A stretch of DNA of 64,000 nucleotides from Antitrichia curtipendula (taxonomy: Eukaryota > Streptophyta > Bryopsida > Hypnales > Leucodontaceae): assembly GCA_951230915.1 (NCBI GenBank), contig OX579641.1, positions 7,626,001 through 7,690,000 of the forward strand. The letters are read 5' to 3'. A program made the position numbers and the translations under genes. Below are positions 37,797 to 50,168 of the stretch, in pieces (positions within the stretch are counted from its first letter, which is position 1; every line of letters begins with the position of its first letter). The notes under the pieces are model-generated. The model did not search any database, was not told the origin of the DNA, and was given only the letters and a program-made list of their open reading frames with translations.

Positions 37797-39180
37797 TTCT
37801 TCTTGGTGTGAGCTCATGGTTGCTAGCATATGAGTTTAGAATCTTGAGCCTAGGAGTCTAGGCTTTTATATTATAGGTGCCTATGTTATAGGCACCTTCC
37901 ATAGTTATAAGATTATCACTAGAAGAAAAACGTGTCTACCGCAACCGGTATTCAATAACTACTTTGCGACTAAGGGTCCTATACAACTGCACTACGACTA
38001 TAATTCCTCTCTATTTGCACCCACTTTGATGTGTATATTGTTGTAGTTGCAAAGTAATTGTAGAATGAAGTGTAGGATCATGGGTGGGTTTTAGAGTTGT
38101 CATTTAGAATTACTGTGAGGTATTCTACATCCAATATTCATCATAGTTGTCGATGTGAACAACTCTGCAGGCACATATAATCTAAATTTGACTACAATTC
38201 AACTTGAAAACGATTGGATTGCGACTAGAAAACGACTAGAATTTGACTAGAAAACAACTAGGATTCAACCTGAAAACAACTAATCTACGACTAGGAAATA
38301 ATTACGAAACAATTGCAACTGTAAAATGACAGAAATTGTTTCCTAGTTGGTTAGTAGTTGTTTAGTAGTTTTTTCTTAGTTGTTTACTAATTGTTTTCAA
38401 ATCATTTTCTGATTGTGTAATAACAATTGTCCCATATCACTTGTCAAGAGTACCATTAGGTTGGACATATAAGACTTGTAAGTCGTTGTATCCTTCTGTA
38501 ATGAATTTTGTTAATAGAATTATAAGATTTCTATGGTTTGTAGACTTTCATATTTTGTAGATTTCTATCATTTATAGATTTTTTACATTTCATAGATTTT
38601 GAAATCTACAAGTTACAAATAAGTCACAGACAAGTCGCAAACAAATAACAAATGAATCACAGACAAGTCGCAAACTAGTCACAATCGAGTCGTAATTTGT
38701 ACTTGGCAACAAATACCACGTAAGCAACCACGTCATAAAGCGCATCAATGAAGTTCCAAGTAAGCTACAGAATGAGAAATTAAAACAATTTGCCTTGCAA
38801 CTATGGTGCAACTAGAAAACTTGTCCACAACAATTGGGGGCCTCTATAACCCTCTAGATTATCACTAGTCGCAAATGTCCGATGCAACTCAAAACCAGTT
38901 GCTCTTTGTAATCGCAAAACTCCTCATTTTCTTCTAGTGTACTATATAATAGGTAACTATATTATAAGTGTCTATATTATAAGCACCTTACATGATTAGG
39001 ATATTTATGTTATAGGTACCTATGTTATAAGCATTTTCCATGGTTATAGGACACTTATGTTATAGGTATGTATGTTATAGGCACCTTCAATTGTTGTAGA
39101 GTACATACTTACATCTAGGCTCGTAGATTCACATTTCTAAACTCACCTGCTAGCGTTGTTGATGTGAGCTTAAAAAGTAC
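37797..39180. repeat. outer inverted repeat enclosing a minisatellite and a CACTA element
   Basis: Left arm 37804-37864 (GTGAGCTCATGGTTGCTAGC, then GAGTTTAGAATC and CCTAGGAGTCTAGGC) pairs with right arm about 39112-39172 (ATCTAGGCTCGTAGATTC, TCTAAACTCACCTGCTAGCG, GATGTGAGCTT). Just inside each arm lie copies of a unit based on TATAGGTGCCTATGTTATAGGCACCTT (written here as TATAGGTGCCTATG plus TTATAGGCACC), at 37866-37916 and 38940-39105. Confidence 0.65.
37917..38939. mobile_element. non-autonomous CACTA (En/Spm-like) element
   Basis: Begins CACTAGAAGAAAAACGTG and ends ATTTTCTTCTAGTG; 1023 bp. Flanking trinucleotides are TAT and TAC, a near match to the 3-bp duplication of the superfamily. Subterminal regions are packed with CGACTAG and CGCAA-type motifs in both orientations (for example 38200-38300 and 38625-38695), as in plant CACTA elements. 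No transposase ORF; the 73-residue ORF at 38590-38811 is the subterminal repeat read through. Confidence 0.8.
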
Positions 39181-39465
39181 ATCAATTATTTACACTATAA
39201 TGTTATTCTCTATTATTTTTATTTTTCTTAAAAATTTAATATTATTTGAAATATTTTTGTAATTACTATAGTTTTTACAAAGAAATTTCTTCAAAAATTC
39301 ATATAAATTTTAATTTGATATTTTTAATTATTAAAAAAATAGGATTAATATTTAGACATATATATTACTATATGTGGAAAAAAAATCATATTTTTGAAAT
39401 GTCTGTTTTATTGTATAAATTTAATGAAGTTTGACCTAGTCCATATATGAAATGTGCTTTAAAAG

Positions 39466-39683
39466 TTAACCATGGAATGACGCAATAGCCTTAAGTATCC
39501 AATGGATGACAAAGAATCCTTCTATATAAAACAAAAATGAAATGTTCATCCTTGGGAATTATGTATGAAAAGGGAAGATAGTTTGACCTCCAAATTTCCA
39601 ATAAGTACTTTGTGTTTTTTTAAGCAAAAGATTCACCATAATACCTAAAAGGATGATTTCCACAACAACCTACTTGGCGTTAA
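39466..39683. mobile_element. TTAA-bounded MITE, copy of 57240-57468
   Basis: TTAACCATGGAATGACGC at the left and GGCGTTAA at the right. It shares with 57240-57468: CCAATGGATGACAAAGAATC, GTATGAAAAGGG, AGTTTGAC and GATGATTTCCAC. 218 bp, no coding capacity. Confidence 0.6.
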
Positions 39684-41327
39684 CTTTGAGAAGCCCTCTT
39701 TTGTAAGCAATGGGGTTGTTAAGTTACAATAGGCACCCAACAATGCACCATTGACCCTAAACCCACGCCTAAACCGCCATCTTTACTCTTTATAAATCTC
39801 CAAAATTAGTTACATATCAATGTGGAACCATATCGATGTGGAACACTTTTAGAACCAAACTTTGTTCCTACGTAACTTTTGCACACAATATCCAAATGTT
39901 GCGTTCTTTAGTGCACTGGTACCTACTTTCACTTAACAAGAAGGAAATATGAAAATTTGAACAGTCTATCAATAGTAATTAGTCACAGCAGCAATTTTGG
40001 GGGTACCCACCTTACATATCAGCGCTTTACAAACTTTTGACAGAACCTGTTCACTTGAAATGAGTAGACACAAGAATCTAGTGAGCAACTCGGGGATACC
40101 AAAATGGTGAAGAACAAGAATCTCGTGGGCAAGACCATTTTTCTATCTAACTCAAGATGAGATGCAGCTTCCGACATCTTTTGGCAGAGCCTGTATTTTG
40201 GTACGCAAGTTTAGGGTATTTGAAACGCAGTGATGCATGCACAACATTCTTGAGTAGCATTGGCATGGCACCTTTCGAGAACAGCGCCAACTGAGAGTTT
40301 ATAACTTGGAGCAAATGCATGTCATATCAGCACAAATGAAGTAAAATGAAAGCTCACATTCTGATATGAAAAAATGATAATTGGCTTGAGGAGCTCCTCT
40401 CACTCGTTCAAATTAAAACGCCACTTTGCAAAACAAAACAAGGTGTCAGGGAATCCGTTTCCATGCCTAACCAATAGGACAGGAAAACATTTTCGTGCAT
40501 ATGCCTGGGTTCCTTTTCATGCCAATTCAGAGTGTGCCCAACAAAGGGTTCTCAAGAATGTTGCCATGATGATAACACTTGTGGACACTGACAGCTCTCA
40601 TAATCCAATCGAAGTCGGACGAAATGCAGCTCCTGACAGAAGTCACAGAACTGAACCTGACAACCTTGAAATTGAAGAAGCAGATAGTGGAAACAGAATG
40701 AGTAGAAACACTTGAATGGTAACAACATAAACGCAACAGTGGATCTAAGGATCAGCCTGCCAGCATCAGCCTGCCCTTCAAAGATCCTCCCACATCTTCA
40801 ACAGAAATTCAACAGAAATTCAGAGGGAACAATCAACTAACCTAGATTTTAACCCCATCAATTCTGAGCATCCCATCCAGCGACCACACAGTGACTGCAG
40901 CAGAAATGGATTCCCTTTCTGAAAGGACTCAAGAGCACCCATGAAGGCACTGTAGCACCCCATACACAAGACAGAAGACACGTCGTGAACGAGTCTCTCC
41001 TTCTCTTCTTGTTGGCTACCAATTCTCTGCTGGGTAACCTTGTTCGATACATTGTGCATTTGAAATACATAATAATTCCGTAACAGCACACTGTAAAAAT
41101 AACTCACTGCCTATCCGTGAATGCAACCTGCACCTCTAGCACTGAAACCATGAGCACGCATATAGTCTCTTCAAATCTGAACACAACACGAACAAACAAC
41201 AAAGACAATCTGAAGGCGTTTGGGTTTAGGGTTTAGGGATTTGACATTAAAGTCACCAGGGCGGCGGACACGGGCTTGGGACACAGGCACACACAGACCC
41301 AACGGGCTTTCAGGCAAAGGATGGCTT
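39684..41327. other. intergenic DNA and probable metacaspase 3' UTR
   Basis: No gene recognised. Short imperfect repeats occur around 40035-40205 (ACAAGAATCT, TTTTG(A/G)CAGA(A/G)CCTG). Two telomere-like TTTAGGG units lie at 41224-41238, about 90 bp downstream of the metacaspase stop codon. Confidence 0.5.
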
Positions 41328-43966
41328 TCAAATGGCGGCGATGAAGGGCGCATCGGCATTTTCATCTGTGCAGAACAAACACGGGTGTTGCTTAAATCCC
41401 GTCTTGCCCAACGTCGTCCGCACGGCCGTTACCAGCTCCCGATTGGAGATGGTTCCCTCGCGCTGGCCCAGCACGCTGACCAAGGCGTTGGTAAAGGCGC
41501 CGTAGGACTGCGAGTGGTCGCCAGCTGGAGTGGCGTCCGCGGACGTCTCGTTGGACTGACAGCCGCTCAGCAATATGCCCGCCTCGGGACGCGCGCGGTG
41601 GCTGACAGACGGGCGCACTCCACCGAAGGCGGCGAGAGCTGAGGTTGGGTGGGAGCTTGTCGCAGCGGCCGTGTAGCTCGTGGCTTGATCTGGGTCCGAA
41701 TCTAGCTTGGCTTTCAGGAATTGGCCGGCCAAGCCGGAGACCATGCCCATGAATCCACCTTCCGCTCCTGAATTCTGTAAGCAAGCAAATCTATGGCGTC
41801 AATACACGACAATGTCCAAAAACATCAAGACACATCCAACTACAACAAGTCCAAAGTCTTCAAATTTATGATTAATCATTTCTTCAGTAATGTTCAAACC
41901 AACAGAACCTTTCCGTTACAATTTGAGCAGAGCAACCGACAAATTAAGTCATAGTTTCTCGTTTTCAAGCTTCTCCAAATCACAGGCAGTACCGAGTCCA
42001 GCAAGCATCAAATCTAGCAGGAACCCCACTAGGGGTTTCACCACGATACATATATGTGTGTGTATATATATATATATATATATACATATCATCCATCAAG
42101 ACTTGTAATAAAGAGTCACGCATTTGAGGAATCAAGTAAAATTCACTCTATGACTCGCGAGAATGTTGCCTCACTAGATACCATATTTAGTGTCATGATA
42201 TATAGTGTCACGTAGATAACTTTACAAGCGACACAATTTGCAATATCTTTAAAAATGATGTCATCCTAATCCACTTCTCTATTTTTGACAGTATTTGCAA
42301 TAGAAGTACCGGTATCAACAAAACTACTGCACTCAGACAACCTCAGTTCAAAAATTTGACATGTCAGGTGGCAAGTCTGCCGCATTTGACTCAAGATTCA
42401 GTATTGGGTGCACTATGTACCCGCCTGGATGAAACTCCAAGTCAGGAGCTACAAACAATGCAGGCGACAGCTATCCTTAGATCAGACCGTATGAAAGTAC
42501 GCACCTGGTTTCTCACTTCTATCGGTCTAAGAAACCCTCGTAACCTCAGAATGAGTAGGACTATGTTAAGAAACAATTTGTAACAATCAAGTGAAAGAGA
42601 ATGAGCCTAATGTTTCGAACCTGAAGCTGGGTGAGGACGACGTTCACAAAAGTCTTCACTTTCGGGCTGGAGTCGTCCCCGAACATGTCAAAAATGGTGG
42701 TCCGGATGTTTCCGACCTGCACATCATGCCCAGTCCGTTGGCTCAAGATCTCAGTCAGAGTGTTGATGTCGAGATTTTTGTTCTTCACCGCCTGCCCTGT
42801 TTCCTGCAAGTACTGGGACTCGAAGTCGAAGTTTTCAGTGTCGGGCCTCTCATCTCCATCGCCTTTGCCTGACGCTGCTTTGTCCTTGAGCTTGGCCTTG
42901 GCCTTGGACATAAAGCCTCGAAAGCCGGACTTCTTCTCCTCCGGTTCTCCTTCTACCTCCTCGCCATCCAAGGCGTCAATGCCCTTGCCAATGAGTCCAA
43001 ACAGGTTGCCTCCCTCACCCGCGTTCGAGGGAAGGCTGGTGTAGTTCACAGTAGTGTTACCAATCTGCTCTTTCGTGGAGTCAATGAGGCCGCCACTGTG
43101 GCAGGAGTCTGACAAGAATGTGAATGTCACTCCCACAGGAATCTTGTTGACCAAATCTCGGAAATCGTCATCTGTGCACACATAACACGGGATCCTATTA
43201 AATATTGGAGTGATCAACGCTCTCCCCCCCCCCAACCCAGTGAATGGGGGAAAATGACGCTCAGTAGACGTATCAGAAGTAAATTTAAGTCAATGATATA
43301 AACCACAGAGATCGACTACCATACACTTCCTGAACAGGCACTAAGCTACTGTCAGCCATTTCAGACGTGGTGAACATATTATGAAACGATGGGCAGAGTA
43401 CTGATATGAGAGGCAGACCTGTGAGGAGGTTCATATCTGTGGGCACAATAGCTTCGTCAGATCCAGTGTCATCCACCTCGCCAGACTCAGGAGGCACCTG
43501 TCGAAAAGAACACATGAAAAGACTCAACAAGCGGAATATGAGGAAAAAAAACTCCAATTCAGCACAAACCCTAGAACTCTAATGGTATAACCTATCACCA
43601 ATGGCACATATACAAATCAAAGAGACTTGCAGTCGTAAGAACTTATTGATCAGGTTTTCAGAGCCTGGGCCAGTCTAAGTGCCACATGTGTATGCATACC
43701 TGAGTGCCATGTCCACTGTAGTGGAATAAGAGGCTATCTCCGGGCTGCGTGTTTTCAATCAGCTTGGCCAAACTTCGTCGAATGTTTTTCCCCGTGGGCT
43801 GAGGCAAATCGGGATCACTATCCAACATCACCAACACGTCATCTTCGTGGAAACCGAAGCGCTCCAGGAGCAGCTCCTTCACGCGCCTCACGTCATTAGC
43901 ACATCCATGGAGCTCACACTTGGTTCCGGGGTAAGTGCACCCCACCAGCAGCGCCCGCTTCGACAT
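41328..43966 (-). CDS. type II metacaspase (AtMC4-like)
   Basis: Calcium-activated cysteine protease of the C14 family, cleaving after Arg/Lys, cytosolic, linked to wound and cell-death responses in plants. Coding exons: 43700-43966, 43419-43497, 42621-43171, 41328-41774; 447 residues, all joins in frame. There is no N-terminal zinc finger or proline-rich prodomain, so type II. The p20 region opens MSKRALLVGCTYPGTKCELH; the catalytic His is in FHYSGHGTQ (H86) and the catalytic Cys in FLSDSCHSGG (C139), the same numbers as I recall for Arabidopsis MC4. The long linker is Lys/Glu-rich (EEKKSGFRGFMSKAKAKLKD) and would hold the autoprocessing site. The p10 region contains AGILLSGCQSNETSADA and SYGAFTNALVSVL. 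The C-terminus ends FIAAI. Confidence 0.95.
42060..42085. repeat. (TG)n/(TA)n microsatellite in metacaspase intron 3
   Basis: GTGTGTGTATATATATATAT-type run within the intron 41775-42620. Probably length-variable between individuals. Confidence 0.85.
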
Positions 43967-45659
43967 ACTTGCTTCGTTGCTTTTCGATCGACTCTTCTAC
44001 TTCACTCTGCAACCAAACACATCCAAAACACCCTCATTAAGGTCACCATCATGAAGCATTTGGCGAGTTCCCTGCCTACTCTGGAATGTAAAAGCTAATG
44101 CCAATCCCAACAATGGATATCTCAAGTGAACGAACGAACAAAGTCCAATTTTCGTGAACAAGGCTCTTCCAAGAGACCACCCCACCAAGTAAGACCAGGC
44201 CACCTATACCCCATTCAAGGGCCGATCTCCGTAAATTCCCCTTAACCTGTGCACAATTTGAAATGTCGAGAGTGGGTAGTGTCCAATACAGGCAGCGAAG
44301 TGGGCGTTCACTACAAGCGAGCTGGACGGTCCCTGTTCAGCTCTAATTAGACTTACATACAAGTTCACACCATTGATACACCAGAACAGAAGATGATGAA
44401 GATGGAGCTGGTGCTGCTGATCCTGAGGCAAGAGCGGTTAGGGTGACCCAGACGAACCCAAGGGTCCGATTTTGACAGGTCCGATCGCTAACAAATAGAG
44501 TAGGGTGCGATGCAGAATGCTCGAATCTATAAGATCACATTTAAAGCTACGACAATTACATCACCACAGACACTGCGACACTGGGAGGACAAGGGAATAG
44601 TGGTCGCGTACCTGCGAAGCGATCGAGAATTCAGCGATCGCACAGTCTTCAGGAGGGACGACGAGTGCAAAAAAATGTCAGCAATAGTGTCCCATGTGTC
44701 TAAATCCTCCGTAAAACACAAGAAGCGCACGACGGCAAGCAAAGCAGGCAAACAGAGTGCCAGCAGAGGAGCAAGCGAGCGAGGAGATTCAAGGACGGAG
44801 AAAGAGGGCTATGGAAGCTCAACTTATTCGGGCATTGCAAGCACAAAGAGATTGGTAAGGAAGAGTTCAGAGAGAGGGAGAGAGAAAGACCCAGTCAGGC
44901 AGTTCGTCAGTCGGTCGGTCGACCCATCGCATAGCAAGGGACTGGCGTGGTTGATGCCGGCGTGGATGCAGATGCCGGCCGGTGAGCTTTGACTGAGTTC
45001 ACCGGCCAGATTCCGAATTCCTGATTCCGCACCAGGTTGCTTCATGTTCCTAGATGTCGGTCACTCAAGCTCCCTCTTATCCGGTAGATTTGGGGCGTAC
45101 TCTGACTGGTGCTGTTCTCTTTTACTATCCATTGGCCACGACGCCACGTTACTGTCCGCCTGGCCCGCTAAGCGAATAAGTAGTACTTTTCGTACTGTGT
45201 GTAGCTGGCCTCCCCTGTATATGCCAGATGTCACCAGTCACCGTCTTGCAGATTTGGCTTTGACCTGACCCGGTCCTCCGCTTCTCCGTCCAGCGAGATT
45301 TTTTTTGGAGTGTTCCGTCAACACTGGTAAGGTACATTAATACGAAGAACAAATCTGGGATGCATCCTCTAGCACAGCTTGAAGTTGTTTCCAAACAAAG
45401 GAAATAAATACGCACCTTCAATACCACCCACCGACCTGATTGTACAAGCAGCAAATGGGACAATGCAAATCGCCCCAAGGCAGTACTACTAATCTTTTAC
45501 GAAAATAGTCTACCACTTTACTTTCTTATTCCAATTATATGTGATACAAATGGGAGGGGCTGTTTACCAATTGGTCTCGCAAATTATGAGAGAAATGAGA
45601 CTCCTCTTCCACAAAGAAGGAACCTAGAAGAACCCTCTCGCCAGTCCCCCAAGCAGCGA
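43967..45659. other. metacaspase promoter region and PLD zeta 3' flank
   Basis: Moderately GC-rich. A GC-rich hairpin lies at 44976-45010 (GGCCGGTGA ... TTCACCGGCC). A 160-residue ORF on the plus strand (44510-44992) has the Ser/Arg/Lys composition of translated leader DNA and is not called a gene. Confidence 0.5.
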
Positions 45660-48600
45660 TCAGTGGAATATCTGGGGGGAGGCGTAGTATTCACTTTCCT
45701 TGAATACAGGCCTCAGATCCTCCTCCGCCATGAACGTGAGGGGGAAGAATACTAAATGGCCACTAATTGCATCTATACAATTCTGATCAGGGTCCGAAGG
45801 GCGATCCTCGGATGACCCGTCGGACTTGGAATTCACAGGGCCGATGCCCAGATCGATGGTGTTGTGGCTAATCTTGTCCTTGCGCAAAGAAACGGCTTGA
45901 CGAAGCACAACACGAGACCGGATCGAATCATCAGGGATGGACCCAAAGACATCCTTGTATATGGTTGTGTTGGTTCTGGCTTTTGCCATCCACAGGTCCT
46001 TATAAGTAGCGTCGCAAACAGGATCCCGAATTGCATTGACTTCATTGGCACGCAAACCCAGATGCTCGGCCCATAGAGAAACCCGTAAAGAGTGTGCAAA
46101 CCGCCCTGCATTCCACACCTTCCCGTTCATACTTGACCTGATGAACTGGTTGTCCTCCAACACAACTGCGAGCTCCGAGTCCCGGGAACCCAGCAGGCTT
46201 CTGTCGTTGATGTTGGCAGATCCAATGAGCACCGACCAGTCGTCGACGATCATGACCTTGCTGTGCACGTAAATCTGGCTGGTGGCTAATGGTCCAGATT
46301 CGTGAAGCTTTCCATGGGAGCGGAGCCCATAGAAGGAGATGTAATCAGCAGCTTGTGCACCGAGTTCACTAGAAAGGCGTTCCAGTAGTGAGTTTTTACC
46401 CCTGCAGATTGTCCGGTACTGCCAATGCATGATGGCTCGTACTGAGGCAGCGCCACCGTCATCGACCCCACCTTGGAATCCAGGCAGCAAAGGGAGCACC
46501 ACTATGACCCGGAAGCACCTGTGCTCCTTGTAAGCCCTCATTATGCGACTGTACAACGCTTGAAGCACCCTGTTGGAAATGGTGTCGTCCCCCTCCAAGC
46601 CAGAAATGAAAAACTGATTCTCAATGTAAACAAAATACTCTGCTTTCTCAATGAGAGAGCAATAGGCCTCGTGAATGCTGCGTTCTTCGGCTTGGCTTGT
46701 CCCTGCTGACCACTGGCCTACACTCCGTATGACTTGGCATCGACACGACGTCTGCGGTCCTACTTCTCCTATGGCGTCAAATTCACCCAACTCATGTTCA
46801 TCCACATCCCACCACTCCGATCTAGATCCCTGCTTCCGCATGCGAGCGTGTCTCTTAGGCCGACCAGTACTCTTCCGCCTTGACTCGTCATCCACCATTG
46901 TGTCTCCTACAAACGCTTGCAGAGGAACATCTGACAACAAAGCCCTCTCTTCGTCATTGGAAGCAGCCCCGTGTGGGCTTCGCAGCGGAGAGAGACCGAT
47001 AAAAGCGCGTTGAATTCCTTGCACGAGTTCAGTGCTGGCATTGCGCGCAACCTGAACGATCTCAGTGCTGGAGATGCTGGGGTGACGAGAAATTGGCACG
47101 AGTTCGTTGCTTTCACCCGGAGCAGCTTCCTCTTGGTCATTCTCTTTCGGGAGCAGCAAGGGGATGTCGGAGTAGGAGGACCGTGCTGACGCCAACTGCT
47201 CATGTGCAGATGATTGTCTCTGGAGCTCATTTTCAACCTCCGCCTTTGCTTCAATTTCTTCGTTTCCTGATCCCAGTGTCATGTTAGAACAGTAATACTA
47301 ACACTAAATTATCAACGAGAAAAGATCTAAGATTTGATAAGAAAAATTCAACCTTCTGAAATCCACATATTCGCCCTAAAGCAAAGGAAAGTGCCTGCGG
47401 GTTTCAGAGAGCAACCATATCGACTACACTGTTTAGTCTACTTTGACCAGGAAGGGTCAAGGAAGATAGCAAGCGCAATGAAGAACGAAAGCAAGCAGCA
47501 CCTTCAAAAACTCCAACTACAAGCCATAAAATTGTTAAGTGGAGCAGTGTTTTCAGCCAAATTTAGACGGCTTTCGGAACTTTTATACAATATCATAGGG
47601 AGAATAACGTTTCCCTATGGTCACCATGATCAACAGGAGTCTTCCGCATAGTTCATGGGGAGATTACCCAGGAATTATAGTAAAGATTCTACTTACAATG
47701 TCGTCAAAAGTTATGGAACGGACTAATTCAACTGAAAACCCTGTAATAACACACTAAGAAGCAACCTCGAAGGAAGAGATCACCTGTCAGATAGTGAGGA
47801 ATGACCATGTGATGCTGAGGCAGAAGCAGTGGAATTGTATTCTCGTTGGGAGCTTTACTGCGCTTTGCATAGTTCCACCTCTGAACAAAATGCCGGGCAA
47901 CATCGCGACAAGGGGGTCCCCAAAGTGCACAGTGAACATCATGCCACGGCATGCGTGGAACCTTCTGCCGGTCCAACTCGTCCTTCATCGTGTCTTCCCA
48001 AGAGTTAGGCTCCGATTCCCTTGGATTATAGTAATCTTTCCCAGGCCAAGTGGCGCTGGGGTAGTCGGAAACTCGGTGTTCAGGAGAATCGTAACGGCCG
48101 AAACACAAATCCAGCCCTCCAAGAAAACAAACATGGTGATCGACTATCACAAATTTCTCATGGTGCGACCATAGATACACTCCGGAGGAAAAATGGTCAG
48201 GAAAGCGAAGAACCTTGATGTTCTCATGAAGCCCAAGCAACTTTTGCTTCGTGTAGTTGCTATTGATCTTCAAAGCCAGTGCCACTTCTTTGTACAACAA
48301 AATGAAAATTTGAACTCCCATCTTCGCTTTGGCTTCCAGGAGGTGGTCCAGCCGGGAGGCTTCGTTGCTGCTAAACGGGCGTCTCAGGTAAAGATCCGGA
48401 CAGAGCCACCAGCCTGCAATAAAAATTTCTGACCTAGCGTTCTCAATTGCTGTAGCGATTCCTTCAAACGCAGCTTTTCCATCTACAAACCACTGAGCCT
48501 CGCTACCATCGGAGAAACCACGAGGTGGTGCAAAGGAGCCAAACCGATGAGGATGACACCACCCCTCTGGAGGCCTCAAACCTGCATCATTGATGTTTGC

Positions 48601-49512
48601 AACCCAGTCCTTTGCCCGTCCAGCTCGTTGAGTTCGAATTCTAACAGACCTGGCCCCACACGTAACCAAGAAGCTGAACCGCAAAGGGTTCCGCTCCTTG
48701 TTCAACCTTGCCAGTGCAATCAACCCCTCTGTAGCACCACGGTCCAAGGGTGGCAAAACATCAAAAACAATGATGTCCAGGGGCTTGGCATCAAAAGGAT
48801 CTCCAAGTATAGCAAGGAACCCTGGTTTCAGAACCGCCCAAACCCGTTGCCAGTTGGGATTACAACAGCAGCAAGACTTCAAGGAAGCCAAGCATCCAGA
48901 ATTCTGAGAATAGTTCGGCAGATGCTGAACCATGACAAAGCCTTCATGAAGCTTTGGACCGTACTCCGGGGCAAACGAGAGCTTCGAAACTTCTAGAAAG
49001 CGACAGACTTCCCGAGAGTTCACAATATCTAAATCGTCCAAAAAAAGTTTTAAGTAATCCTGCATGGCATTCTGAGCCCTGTACGTGATCGTAGGTAAGC
49101 GTCCCAAAGCCGGCCGCATGACAGGCAACGCAGCGCTGGAGGGAATGTCTTTTCTGGTTGTGGAAGGGGCATCATCTTGCTCCGGCTCCTCCTCTTCCTG
49201 CAAGTTGATTCCCGATTCACTAATGCCTAAGTTCTGAAACCACTCTCGAGCCTGCTCTTGCTTTTCATGGAGATCCTCAACAAGCGCCCGGAATTTGATG
49301 GCACTGTGAAGGGAGAAAACCTGAGTCGCTTTCTTCACAAGTCGCCACTTGAACTGCCGGTACTCGAAGTCTATTGTGTAGATCAGCTGCCAAGCCGTCC
49401 CTTCGGACCTGGAAACGCTAACGACGGTTGCCACAGGAGGCTCTTTGAATATGGGGTCTTCCTCCATAAGCATTCGTGGAGGAGAAGCCCCCCTCGTTGG
49501 CGAGGCTTGCAT
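45660..49512 (-). CDS. PLDZ: phospholipase D zeta (PX-PH-PLD)
   Basis: Hydrolyses phosphatidylcholine to phosphatidic acid and choline; plant PLD zetas act at the vacuole and plasma membrane in phosphate starvation, auxin and root responses. Two coding exons: 47784-49512 and 45660-47266, joined in frame across a 517-bp intron; 1111 residues from the ATG at 49512. Domains: PX about 28-160 (FEYRQFKWRLVKKATQVF), PH about 190-312 (WQRVWAVLKPGFLAILGDPF), first HKD SHHEKFVIVD (H451, K453, D458), second HKD VHSKVMIVDD (H911, K913, D918), and C-terminal ESEYYASPQIFH. The PX-PH N-terminus instead of C2 makes it zeta type. The linker (about 580-745) is acidic and poorly conserved. The frame is open upstream to about 49600 (DFDGTDEELGQGFQYSQ), resembling the Arabidopsis N-terminus, so the true start may lie in an upstream exon. 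Only one coding intron is unusual; angiosperm genes have many. Confidence 0.95.
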
Positions 49513-49832
49513 CTGCGAATACTGGAAACCCTGCCCCAGCTCCTCATCAGTTCCATCGAAGTCCCTATCCTTCGCCAGCTTCTCCTCTGAGTTTCTTCCA
49601 GTTGATCACCTGCAAATTCCATGCTCCTCCAAGTTACAGCGCTTGCACCAAACAACCCTCGAGGGCAATAAAACTGAGCAAACTCAACCTCGTCACAACC
49701 CTGAATAATATCAGGGTTTAGGTCTTCAAAGAAAAAAGTTCAAAGAAAAAAAAGTTCACGCTTGCAAAAAAAAAATTCCCAACACACATGATAGGATAGA
49801 GTCTCGAATCTGAAGCCAGAACCCGGCCCTCA

Positions 49833-50168
49833 TTAACCCCTATACGACCAAGGATTCATAATTATAATACGACCAATTTGATTGATCATACTGTGAAAAG
49901 GATAATTCCATTGAACCAAACTTTAAATCACCAGAATCAGTGAAGAACTTTGATCAGGTCAGTTCAAACATAGATAAAATTAGACACAATAAAGAAACTC
50001 CCTACTTGATCTGATCAAAGACAAATAAAATTGGGAAAACGAAAGCCCCTGTATGACCTACTCAAAACCGCTAAAAACACCAAAAATGGGGCCACCACGG
50101 GAAGTAACCGCTTCATATCATCCGACAAATGAGGGTCGATTTGGGCTTCTTGGTCCTTTCGGGGTTAA
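49833..50168. mobile_element. TTAA-bounded MITE upstream of PLD zeta
   Basis: Left end TTAACCCCTATACGACC, right end GGTCCTTTCGGGGTTAA; 336 bp, clear inverted termini, TTAA on both sides. The interior aligns with 8069-8296. It lies about 320 bp upstream of the PLD zeta ATG, probably in the leader intron. Confidence 0.75.

Noticed and set aside
40374..40715. 113-residue plus-strand ORF
   Set aside because: No family similarity, no neighbouring exons, and lies in the 3' flank of the metacaspase gene among short repeats.
41224..41238. interstitial telomere
   Set aside because: Only two TTTAGGG units; also near 27697-27722. Too short to be telomeric; telo-box or chance.
44510..44992. 160-residue plus-strand ORF
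   Set aside because: Ser/Arg/Lys-rich with no domain; lies in the promoter region of the metacaspase gene and looks like leader DNA read by chance.
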